24,578 nucleotides of DNA from positions 29,042 to 53,619 of the forward strand of contig NWUY0300007805.1 of NCBI GenBank assembly GCA_004151065.3, written 5' to 3'. A program made the position numbers and the translations under genes. Shown in pieces: positions 10,562 through 18,734 of the stretch (the stretch's first letter is position 1; the number at the start of each line of letters is the position of its first letter). Source of the DNA: Larix sibirica. Lineage: Eukaryota > Streptophyta > Pinopsida > Pinales > Pinaceae. The notes below the pieces were generated by a model. The model ran no database searches, was not told the DNA's origin, and was given only the letters and a program-made list of their open reading frames with translations.

Positions 10562-10754
10562 TGACCATGTCTGTTATGTCCTTGATTACCTTTTTGGGAT
10601 TGTAGCTGTTATGATACTGATTGAATGTTATCACTATTCATATATTCTGGTTTGGGATGACCTCAGTTTAGAGGCTCCTGGCCACACTATGTAGTTTTGG
10701 ATACAACTTTTGCATAATAAAAGTTGAATTTTTTTTTCAATTGAAAAATAAAAA
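10562..10754 (+). other. LINE A 3' UTR and A-rich tail
   Basis: After the ORF2 stop TAA come about 150 bases of UTR, then ataataaaagttg (polyadenylation-like AATAAA), a T run, a 16-base perfect palindrome (10733-10748, TTTTTCAATTGAAAAA) and a tail of repeated aaaaat. LINE B ends in a similar order (AATAAA, T run, C-A/G-A, then A run), so this arrangement seems to be a family trait of the 3' terminus. Confidence 0.6.
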
Positions 10755-10769
10755 TAAAAATGTAACAAT
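10755..10769 (+). repeat. Candidate right target-site duplication of LINE A
   Basis: TAAAAATGTAACAAT directly follows the A-rich tail and pairs with 5291-5306. The boundary with the tail is ambiguous because both are A-rich. Confidence 0.4.
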
Positions 10770-10770
10770 A

Positions 10771-10799
10771 TAATAAATGTTGTATTGGTTGGAATATAC
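10771..10799 (+). repeat. Left arm of a 29-base inverted repeat
   Basis: This segment (begins taataaatgttgta, ends ggaatatac) matches the reverse complement of 12133-12161 at 27 of 29 positions. Between the arms lie 31 local bases, the LINE B insertion and its duplicated target site. See the matching arm and the finding on the foldback. Confidence 0.7.
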
Positions 10800-11102
10800 A
10801 TTGTTAAATCTGAAACAATTTAAATATAGTGATATATTTTTTTCCTCGAAAAAAATACATAATTTATTATTGAAAATAAACCATATAGTTAAGGGCTTCA
10901 ATAGCCTTTACATGCATGTTCCATGTTATTTAGACTAAACAATCCATATTCATCAAAGTTACTTCAAAAGTAGATAGTTGGCCTATGTCAGGCATCATGG
11001 TATAAACATTGAGATAAAAAAAGACAAAAAAACATCAGCCAAAATATTTAGATACTAATATGGTTTTCATGGAAACCAATATTGTTTAAAAAAGATACCT
11101 AC

Positions 11103-11120
11103 GGGCCTCTTTTAAGGCCC
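11103..11120 (-). other. Short perfect stem-loop in the LINE B 3' UTR
   Basis: GGGCCT and AGGCCC form a six-base-pair stem around a six-base loop, about 260 bases from the tail. LINE 3' UTR hairpins can be recognised by the element's reverse transcriptase, but nothing here shows that this one is functional. The stem also reads the same on both strands. Confidence 0.4.
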
Positions 11121-11210
11121 CCAAAGCAGTTAAAGAGGTATTGGGCCAGGGTCCAGTTTTTGTATGTTGTTGTTAATGTGCTCCCATTGATGCCAGGTTC
11201 CCTCAAAAAT

Positions 11211-12130
11211 CTATAGACCCAACTTAGATAACGAATAAACTATCCCATTTCTTCTATAAATATGCTTGAAGCTAATAAACTGAAAATTGTCCACTAAATG
11301 GATTAGTTCTTCATACAAAGCTCTAAGAAAGATGTTTCTAGGAGTGGTTCGATTTTCCATCCATTCAATCAACAGCCTAGATTCACTGAAAACCTGTAGC
11401 TCACTAATCTCTCTGGAGATGGCAAGAATTAAGAGCAGCTTGAGGGATCTCATTTGTGCGTAGTTGTTTGTGCTCCATCCAACCCCTGCTGCGAATTTTA
11501 TACAATGGTCATGTTTAGATGCATAATGCCTCCTGCACGTCCTCGGGACGAGTAACCTTGAGCCACCCTGTCGAAAAAGGACCATCCACAATCCTTGTCA
11601 ACAATCTCCTCATGAAATACTTCGATAGGTTTTGTCAATCTCACTTGAGGGAAATGGTTGACTGTGGCCATATAAGAGGTGGAAATCCTGGAAGGGGGCA
11701 TGGCTACATCATCAAAGATTTCTCTATTCCTTGCTTTCTAGATCCCCCAAAGAATCAGGGCTTGAAAAGCACGTAAGTCATCATTCTGATCTAGTGATAA
11801 CCACCTTCTGAAAGCATCCTCCAAATCAGTTCCATGCCAACTTAGCTTCTTGCCTGAGATCAGTGAGGATTGGTCCCAGACCCTCCACGAGAACGGGCAG
11901 CGAATGAAGATGTGATCTATATCCTCTGCTGCCTCCTGATAAAGAGAACACCTGCTTGGGCCAATCCAAAATGTGTGAGTCATCGCCTCCCACATAGGGA
12001 TGGTCTTATGGAGGGTAAGCCAAAGAAAAAGTTTTACCTTTAGAGGACATGAAAGTCTCCAAATACCTGGGATCCACCATAAAATCTCCTGCCTGTGAAC
12101 TTTGTCAATTAGAACTCTCTACCTAATCTT
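11211..12130 (-). pseudogene. LINE B ORF2 3' remnant: zf-RVT and RNase H
   Basis: On the minus strand the frame reads RQEILWWIPGIWRL, LKVKLFLWLTLHKTIP, then CSLYQEAAEDIDHIFIRC and WRVWDQ, a zf-RVT domain (about 12090-11870) with C, H and C but Y for one cysteine. RNase H follows with WSFFD near 11600. A frameshift near 11520 leads into RSLKLLLILAISREI, VFSESRLLIEWM and HIYRRNGIVYSLSKLG, ending at TAG 11211-11213. Of the usual acidic residues only the first D is kept: E is Q (YAQM), GDS is SES and the last D is Y. At least one in-frame TAG (about 11739) replaces a likely TGG. It is a dead fragment. Confidence 0.85.
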
Positions 12131-12132
12131 TG

Positions 12133-12161
12133 GTATATTCTAACCTATACAACATTTATTA
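12133..12161 (-). repeat. Right arm of a 29-base inverted repeat
   Basis: The reverse complement begins taataaatgttgta and matches 10771-10799 with two mismatches. The arm overlaps the candidate right target-site duplication of LINE B, which suggests that LINE B inserted at the edge of this arm. Confidence 0.7.
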
Positions 12162-12724
12162 CTCCATTGCGGGATGTATATTGTTTGCCTTAAAAAATGA
12201 TGTACCAAATGAATTAAGACTTATATGAATTTATGAGTTATAAATTGCTCCAATGTTAATTGTAGACCATCAAATTTAATTGCCTAAAAAGCTAGATGCA
12301 TAGGATAATGATGTTAAAGAAAAAATTGGAACATAGTCACTCAAATGTCCCTCCTCCATATAAATTGTAAGGGTAATGAGTCCCTAAATGATTCCCATTT
12401 TATTTATCATACATTATTTCGGGGGAGGGCGCTCTCCCTTCATTACTAAAAGGCTGAAGAAGATTATGGATATATATCACATGGCCTCGCGATAAAATCA
12501 TTAACATGGGATGTAAACATGATTATTGAATACACTTTTACAAATTTCCAATGCTGAATTAGAAGTCCGATACAAATTTATTTTTGAAATTTCCAATGAA
12601 TTGTTGATCTAGAAGTCGAGATGTGAGGAAATTTTTAAATCCTTTTGGAGAGGGCATTTTTGTAACTTCCTTTATACTCATAATGGAGAGTTGGTAATCC
12701 ATTAAGGTTAAAATCAAAGAAAGG

Positions 12725-12751
12725 ATATATATATATATATATATATATATT
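12725..12751. repeat. (AT)n microsatellite
   Basis: An uninterrupted alternating AT run of about 13 units. Similar AT runs border the gap at 13180. Confidence 0.9.
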
Positions 12752-13038
12752 GTAATATAAGGGAAAATAATATTTGGTTACTAAAATACAACTAGATACC
12801 TGTAGTACATTATTAGTTAATAGAAGATTTGTAATGTATTTATATTTGATGTTCAATAGTGTTGGGATTAGCTCATATATATATATTAATGCCACCTAAA
12901 AAAAATAAAAAAAATTGATACCATAGCATTACAATAAGATAATGTCAACAAATTGGTAGTGTCACTTCAATGATTAACAACCCTTAATCTAGATATGAAG
13001 CATGTGGGTAGAAATTAAGCATGAAATAATTCCAATGA

Positions 13039-13179
13039 NNNNNNNNNNNNNNNNNNNNNNNNNNNNNNNNNNNNNNNNNNNNNNNNNNNNNNNNNNNNNN
13101 NNNNNNNNNNNNNNNNNNNNNNNNNNNNNNNNNNNNNNNNNNNNNNNNNNNNNNNNNNNNNNNNNNNNNNNNNNNNNNN
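13039..13179. other. Assembly gap of 141 N
   Basis: Only N is present. The right edge opens directly into an AT dinucleotide run (13180-13195), so a polymorphic AT microsatellite is the likely reason for the gap. The true length of the missing sequence is unknown. Confidence 0.95.
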
Positions 13180-13740
13180 ATATATATATATATATTAAGA
13201 AACAAATTAATAGTGAATAAAATATTTATTTTTGAATATATTAAATTATATTTATTTTTTTGAATATATCAAATTATATAAATCAACATGCTTCATAATT
13301 ATAAGAAATATTTGATTAAAGGAAATATTCACTTTTTGAATAATAATATAAATAAAATACATTTAATCATTATATCTTTATCTTAATTTGAAATCAATGT
13401 AACTAAATATTTAAAATGGAAGAAGTTTGATATTTCTCAACTATCATACTAATTAGAAACTTATATAGGACATAACTATATGTGAAGCTCCATGTAAACT
13501 GACATAAATAATAGAATAAGTTTGAGGAAAAATGGTTTCCGTTAATAATAGATAGACAAAATGTCTACCAAAAACATCAAATTGATTTTTATTTTATTTT
13601 ATTTTAAAAGAAATCTCTTCCAAAGATCAATGTTACTTCTCTTGGTCTCAGAAATGAAAATCTATATAGGAGAAGAATCCAAGGTCTAACTTAACGTGAA
13701 TTATGAACCATAACTCTAAATATACTTCCCATTGTTTTTG

Positions 13741-13833
13741 GAACACAACTGCTTAAAAGAAACTTGGTCAATAATCCTCCCTTCCTAGGATAACCTAAGA
13801 ACACAACTTCTTAAAGGAAACTTGGTCAATAAT
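13741..13833. repeat. 35-base segment repeated at 58-base spacing
   Basis: gaacacaact-cttaaa followed by gaaacttggtcaataat occurs at 13741 and at 13799, with two differences in 35 bases. The spacer between the copies is not repeated. Confidence 0.8.
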
Positions 13834-15804
13834 ATGTCTCATTCAAAGGACCCATAACATAGGATGACGTCTTTAATTCATGGAATAAAAACTATTTGGA
13901 CACTCTAAGTAGAAACTCTTCTTAATAAAAAGTGTACTATAATCCTTTGCACCGTTTTCGATAAAACATGAACAGATAAAAGCGAAGCAATGTTTAAAAG
14001 TAAGAGGAAAACCTATAGTGATGGAAAACAAATTAATTACCCTTCAAAGAGAGTGTATAGACTCCAACTACAATAAGGATTGAAATCTAAGATACTACAT
14101 TGGCTAGGAAAATAAGTGGTTCCAAAAAATAAAAGAAATGTGAGACACCCTTCGTGGAGTAAACTCCATAGCATATCCCTTCTCTCCAAATAACAACTTC
14201 TTAGCATATCCATTAACAACTTCATATCCATAGGAGTTCACATCCTATTTTTTTTTGAAGAGAATGGCCCAAATATTCAACTCTTAAAAATAGTTAATTG
14301 GTGAATTCTCATAGAGCTTCAGAAACAACATAGTTGAAGCTTTATTCACCATATTCTATGGATATACGCTCACAAACAATGCTCTCCTTAACATAACAAT
14401 AGAATGGTGTATACAACTAAGTAAAAAAAATATTTACGGTATCCTTAATCCACAATGTTTTCAAGTCCCTTTACTCATGAGTTAATAAAAAATCCAATGA
14501 ATGAGCCTCCCCTAAACATGGAGATCATCTCTTGATCTACTCGATAAATGATTAATATGCATTGTTTAAGGAGACTTAGCTCCCTAACTCATTGATTCCT
14601 TTTATAAGGAATTCACTCTAATGTGTAGGAACAAACCAACTTATATATGCAATCACTCTTCTATTGATTTTACTCCCCTACGGCTAATTTTGTTTGGTAG
14701 TAGGCACACATTTTAGTTGATGCAACCATGTTTTACTCCCCACCAATGTTCATGCATTTCCCCTCTTATAAGGATTCTTGGTATAACATATTCCTTAGTG
14801 CATATTTACCTCATATTATTATTTTGTGTGCACATAGGAGATCGTTATTTATTGTTGATTCCTTCTTGGTTTCCTATTATTGAGTAGATGAGATCCTATC
14901 TCCAACTATCTTATTATTGTACTTATTTGCTAGTTTTTACGATCTTGTTGATATTTTCTCTCTTAGTTTGTTTTGTTAGATCTCTTAATGTAGATATATG
15001 TAAACCTATGTTTGCTAATGAAAACTCAATTAGAGATTCCAGTTCACACTTCGATGTTGAACTCTACTCATGAAAGGGATTTTCCCACATCACCCTCCAT
15101 CCCTCTGTGCTTCCATAGTTCCTTGTTCTGTCCCACCATCTTCATAATGAACCTCTCATGCTTCAACTCCCCCTATTTTTCATCTCCTCCTCTGCTCCAT
15201 CACCCCCTTGTCCAACACATGTCCTTGTCTCTCTACCTAAGGTGGTAACTCATCCCATCTTTCCCAGTTGAGATGGTTGAGTCTCTCACCACCTCACCTA
15301 ATGATACAAAATACCTCATGCTATTTTGATATATCCAAACCACTCCTTTATTCAAAATGGGGTCTCCCTTGTAATTTTTTTTATTTATGTATGCTCATGT
15401 CATTTCCATCTGGTATGCTTATGTGTAGGACAACAAATTATCCTAAAATGGTAAATGTAAAATGGCAAGGTCTTTGTGCTATCACATATATTGATGTGTA
15501 TTTGATGAGTTTAGAAAAGATGTGACAAACATTAGATAGGTCCTTAGTGGAAGAATTGATACCGTGAAAAGATAATTGGAGAGAACAAAATCATAAATTA
15601 CATTAAACAAGGTCTAAACCATGGCCTTTGTAAAAATATTTCAAACTACAAGCGATTCAATTTATATTCAAGCTGCCTTAAGAAGACTAAACATAGTGGG
15701 ATTTAGATGAAATCATTTATAGGAATTGTTTTCACTGATGTATTATCATTTGGGATGTGGAGAATTTGATTTATGTGTCCAAAAACATGATAAGAATCAT
15801 AGCC

Positions 15805-15972
15805 AAAGGCAACACAAAGACCTTTTCTTTGTTGAACAACCATGGCTATTAAAATGTAATTAACTCCATCTACACCAACACATCCATGAAAGGCGACACA
15901 AATACCTTTTCTTCGTTGAACAACCATGGCTATTAAAATGTAATTAACTCCATCTACACCAACATATCCATG
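15805..15972. repeat. Tandem duplication, 84-base period
   Basis: 15805-15888 and 15889-15972 are nearly identical. Each carries gttgaacaaccatggctatt and taattaactccatctacacc. The period is a multiple of three, and on the minus strand both units are open in the same frame as 28-residue repeats (for example VGVDGVNYILIAMVVQ). No known protein family is recognised, so this is annotated as a repeat and not as a gene. Confidence 0.88.
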
Positions 15973-16507
15973 AAAAGTAACATAATTTTTTTATTGCTTA
16001 AAAATTAAAAAAATTAAACAAACTATTACCCTATCATAAACTATTAAAAAAACAATATGTTGTATTCAATTTCTTAAGATAGGTTTTGAACTCAGCTAAA
16101 CAATTCTCTTCATGGAATTAAGAAATTGTATTTCCTTATAATATAATATAATAGTTCAAAATGATTATATCCAATCATTTGATTTTAAAAGAATGGGCAT
16201 GCCTAAGATGCTTAAAATGGTAAACTAAGGCTTTTGCCAAAATATATGTTGGGAATTTATTATTAACTAGGAAATAGTATGGAGAAGAAACAATTTTTCC
16301 AATTATCTTGACAACAAATTCCAATCCTTTGTATTGCAAATTCCAATCCACATAAGTGATATAGTGTTTGGAATAGCATTTCCCAAAGTAAATATTTTAA
16401 TAGATATATATATTTTGGGGCCATTTTTTTGTAAATAAAAGGGACTATATATTACTGCTTAAAACATAGTATAGAGCTTGTCACACAGTTTCTTCCAAGT
16501 CTTAGGC

Positions 16508-16537
16508 GTTCCCGGCCGAGGGCAGCCAAACAGGAAC
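16508..16537 (-). other. LINE C 3' UTR stem-loop, copy 2
   Basis: On the minus strand: outer stem GTTCC/GGAAC, a four-base bulge TGTT, inner stem TGGCTG/CGGCCG (with two G-U pairs in RNA) and loop CCCT. It is the second of two copies of the same fold and lies about 80 bases before the tail. See the paired copy at 16576-16606. Confidence 0.6.
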
Positions 16538-16575
16538 CCATATATCAGTTAGACATAAAAAAACATAACTAAGAT

Positions 16576-16606
16576 ATTCCTGGCAGAGGACCTGCCAAAC
16601 AGGAAT
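16576..16606 (-). other. LINE C 3' UTR stem-loop, copy 1
   Basis: On the minus strand: outer stem ATTCC/GGAAT, bulge TGTT, inner stem TGGCAG/CTGCCA and loop GTCCT. Relative to copy 2 the paired positions change together (A-T to G-C in the outer stem, A-T to T-G in the inner stem), while the bulge TGTT is identical. This pattern supports a folded RNA. Binding by the element's reverse transcriptase would be a plausible role. Confidence 0.6.
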
Positions 16607-16652
16607 TTGACACTGACTTAACCAGAGATGTTCAAATCCTATATCAATTAGC

Positions 16653-17396
16653 CTATTCAAAAAAACCAACTCGATCGACAACATAACTACAAAACATAGT
16701 TTGGAACACCCAAAAATAATCCATAACACAGGACCTAATCAATTGTGACAGCAGGAGGACCCCTACCCAGAATATCTTGTGCTTGTCGGGGATCGCTTGT
16801 CGGATTCTAGACACTGACAGCATTGCCCGCCCCTGCAGGAGGAATCCTGGTGCCACACCTAGCATTCTTCTTGGTTCGGCATCACCCTTCCCCTGAACAA
16901 TAAAAGAAAGGCCAATTTTCTTGGCAATGGCGTCAATTTTCGCATGCATCACCCAATTATCCAAATTATGGGTCTTGCAAGACCTGACCGGTTCTGCATC
17001 CCCTCTGCTCTTATTGAATGAATCCATCAAAACATTCGCCAAAAGGTTCTTCGTAACCCAATAAGTCATGAGGATCCGCTCATAGAGGGAGGCACGATCG
17101 GCTGTGGAACCAGGGTCTGCCACCCACTCTTCAATTTCCTTGCGGACATCCTCGATGGGGATACTCTGGACAGAGTCCCAGAGGTCTTTCTCAATTCCTT
17201 CAACTTCTTCTCTAATAGATGGGGGAATATGACCACGAAAGAAGGAAGCCAACTCCCTAAGACGAGCTTTTGCAGAAGCTCGAGTAACATGACCCACCCT
17301 AACACTGCCCTGCATTGAAGTTTCACCGACAGTCTGATGCCCATCAACCCCCGAAACCTTCTGAATCTGAGACTTATAGCGGTGAGTCAGAGCCAT
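16653..17396 (-). CDS. Uncharacterised 247-residue ORF downstream of LINE C RNase H
   Basis: The frame opens with ATG 17396 (MALTHRYKSQIQKV; it is also open upstream to 17414) and runs unbroken to the stop at 16653. A 250-codon open frame at near-balanced base composition is unlikely by chance, and it contrasts with the stop-ridden ORF1 and ORF2 of the same element. I recognise no family. Visible features are a basic N-terminus, an acidic, probably helical middle (IREEVEGIEKDLWDSV; EDVRKEIEEW), a repeated GDAEP motif in the second half (about 40 residues apart), and a hydrophobic aromatic C-terminus (FWVGVLLLSQLI, then DYFWVFQTMF). The last 30 or so residues could be UTR read in frame. It may be a third LINE ORF, a captured host exon or a chance ORF. 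Its first ten codons lie in the duplicated block. Confidence 0.42.
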   Translation of the reverse strand: MALTHRYKSQIQKVSGVDGHQTVGETSMQGSVRVGHVTRASAKARLRELASFFRGHIPPSIREEVEGIEKDLWDSVQSIPIEDVRKEIEEWVADPGSTADRASLYERILMTYWVTKNLLANVLMDSFNKSRGDAEPVRSCKTHNLDNWVMHAKIDAIAKKIGLSFIVQGKGDAEPRRMLGVAPGFLLQGRAMLSVSRIRQAIPDKHKIFWVGVLLLSQLIRSCVMDYFWVFQTMFCSYVVDRVGFFE

Positions 17397-17899
17397 GATA
17401 AAATCCCTCAACAATTCGGGTGGTCTTACCTAACAAAACCACCCTTGCTCCCACTCAGTAAAGCTCTTGGCTCTTGCTGAATAACAACCGTCACACAGAA
17501 CAAGAGAGAAAATAATGAAGGTGTGAGAGCAACCCTTCATATTTAATACCCGTAGCGTAATCATGGAGGAAGCTGCGCCTTGACGGAATGGTGACAAGGG
17601 ATACGAAAAATCCTGTTGCGGAATTAAGAGCCCACAAACGAGAATGAGGAAAGAGCAGGGAAAAGTACAGAGAGATCTGCCTCCACCCTTTTCAACTAAA
17701 CTGCCACGCTTAAGACTAATCCCAGACTTCACATCCGACATGACAAGTGGTACAACAAGCGTCATTCGGGATGGGGGCGAGCTAGATCACGTGGCTCCCT
17801 AATTACTTCTCCCACACTCCTGTTGTCATCATCCAGGGTAAAGGCCACCTAAGCGAACTGCTGACGAGACCCCACCATGTTAGCTTCGGCCAAGTGACA
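17397..17899 (-). other. Stretch between LINE C RNase H and the unknown ORF (repeated at 18766-19268)
   Basis: No LINE domain is seen here. A 111-codon frame beginning at ATG 17765 (MTLVVPLVMSDVKSG) ends at TAG 17430-17432 and is duplicated at 19134-18799. It shows no motif and may be chance. Promoter-like sequence lies at 17424-17551. Confidence 0.4.
17424..17551 (-). promoter_or_regulatory. Possible promoter and 5' UTR of the unknown ORF
   Basis: Reading on the minus strand, an AT box (tattaaatatgaag, in 17551-17533) is followed about 20-30 bases later by a CT-rich stretch (ctctcacaccttcatt, ttttctctcttgttctgtg) of the kind seen at plant transcript starts. A consensus-like splice donor TTAG/GTAAGA lies at 17433-17424. 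ATG 17396 lies about 140 bases after the AT box. These are weak motifs in combination, without proof of transcription. Confidence 0.22.
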
Positions 17900-18733
17900 T
17901 CATGATCTGATCCAGTCATCCGAAGGGAAGTCAGCCATGGTGCTAAATGAAAGCGCGTTGCCTGCATCAATACCACGATTCGCAAGGAAATCCACCACTT
18001 TGTTGGCTTCCCTTTTAACATGAGAAAAGGAGATGGCATTCTGATTGGTGAGCAAAACCTGCAAATACTCCAGGCGGGATAGAAGACGCCAGCTGGAAGA
18101 CACTTTCTCCGAGGATTGGCCCAGGTGGAGTTTCTTTGCCACGCGGATAAGAATCTGAGAGTCCCCCTCCAAGACTATTGGAAACCAATCCTCCGAAATA
18201 ATCAAGTTGAGACCTGAATAAGGTCTTCGAGCTCTGCAGAGTTGTTAGAGGCATGTCCAATGTACCCAAAAAAGATCTCCAGGACAGCTCCAGCACTGTT
18301 TCTGCACACCCCGCCAAAACCTGTCGGACCCGGGTTACCCTGGGAAGCACCATCAAAATTGACTTTGAAGCTAGGAGAAAGAGGAGGAGACCATTGAACC
18401 GGGATGGTTGGACGACAGACCACCACTTTCCTTCGCAGACCATCAAGATCTGACCGACTTAAACCCCATCCTGCAACAATGCGCAGATCCCTTGCAGAAA
18501 TGTCTTTGTCCTTGTCAGTCCAATGTTGGCTTCTGATTGTTTCAGTCATATTTCTTACCAACTTCATCCACACGGTCTCCTCTTTGTTAAGTTTATCCCG
18601 GAAGATGTGCTCATTCCTCTCTTTCCATATTATCCATATCACCATACTCGGAAAAAGCATCCACAGAGTTCCAATGATGGGATTCGAGAAGGCTTTTAGA
18701 TCCCAAGCCTTAAGAGACTGATCAGGATGACCT
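17900..18733 (-). pseudogene. Duplicated RNase H segment of LINE C (copy 1)
   Basis: This repeats the linker and RNase H part of 20102-19269, including KVNFDGASQGNPG, the same frameshift near 18205, LEGDSQILIRV and NKVVDFLANRG, with one residue changed (P for L in LWMLFPSM, from the G/A difference). zf-RVT and everything upstream are missing because the copy stops at the N. A 193-codon frame crossing the N (18202-18783) fuses the unknown ORF's first residues to this segment and is a junction product. Confidence 0.85.
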
Positions 18734-18734
18734 N
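18734..18734. other. Single N at the junction of the two duplicate copies
   Basis: The only ambiguous base outside the 141-base gap, placed exactly between the end of copy 1 and the start of copy 2. It marks a likely contig join. Confidence 0.95.

Larger units (their letters stand above)
5307..10754 (+). mobile_element. LINE A: 5'-truncated L1-type plant LINE
   Basis: A 5.4-kb block, clearly richer in GC than its flanks, carries in order ORF1 (DUF4283 and zinc knuckle), ORF2 (endonuclease, reverse transcriptase, zf-RVT, RNase H), a 3' UTR, an AATAAA-like signal and an A-rich tail built of aaaaat units. The left end falls in the middle of the DUF4283 domain, so the insertion is 5'-truncated, as is usual for LINEs. 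ORF2 has about 11 in-frame stops and one frameshift, so the copy is inactive. The nearby LINE B lies tail to tail with it. Confidence 0.92.
10837..12130 (-). mobile_element. LINE B: heavily 5'-truncated LINE fragment
   Basis: Read on the minus strand, the fragment runs from 12130 down to a seven-A tail at 10843-10837. It holds only the end of ORF2 (zf-RVT and RNase H) and a 3' UTR with AATAAA-like taataaat near its end. Candidate target-site duplications are tgatatatt (10830-10838, overlapping the tail) and tggtatatt (12131-12139), 8 of 9 identical, which place both ends consistently. It is a separate insertion from LINE A: opposite orientation, different sequence, its own tail. Confidence 0.8.
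12162..16423. other. AT-rich intergenic DNA with an assembly gap
   Basis: No ORF over 100 codons, recognisable domain, LTR or RNA gene was found. The stretch includes an (AT)n microsatellite, a run of N, a short TTTTA-type repeat near 13584-13607, a 35-base segment repeated at 13741 and 13799, and an 84-base tandem duplication. A slightly C/T-rich patch at 15060-15240 did not resolve into any family I know. Confidence 0.55.
17366..18733. repeat. Copy 1 of a 1,368-base direct duplication
   Basis: Every base I compared equals the base 1,369 positions to the right in 18735-20102, apart from G at 18650 against A at 20019. The copy ends immediately before the N at 18734. It holds the RNase H end, the stretch after it and the first codons of the unknown ORF. 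Confidence 0.95.

Noticed and set aside
12421-12441. GC-rich patch gggggagggcgctctccctt as a hairpin or regulatory site
   Set aside because: A short imperfect palindrome (GGGAGggcgCTCTCCC-like) without gene context; nothing ties it to a function.
12542-12635. Possible repeat of aaatttccaatg with gaagtc downstream
   Set aside because: The two copies share only short words with different spacing, too weak to support a duplication in AT-rich DNA.
15012-15525. Overlapping short + strand ORFs in a C/T-rich patch
   Set aside because: I considered a remnant of a copia polyprotein, but no motif or consistent frame could be found.
17430-17765. 111-codon minus-strand ORF (also at 18799-19134)
   Set aside because: It has an ATG but no motif, odd low-complexity content and no neighbour support. 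A frame of this length can occur by chance, so it is only mentioned within the stretch annotation.
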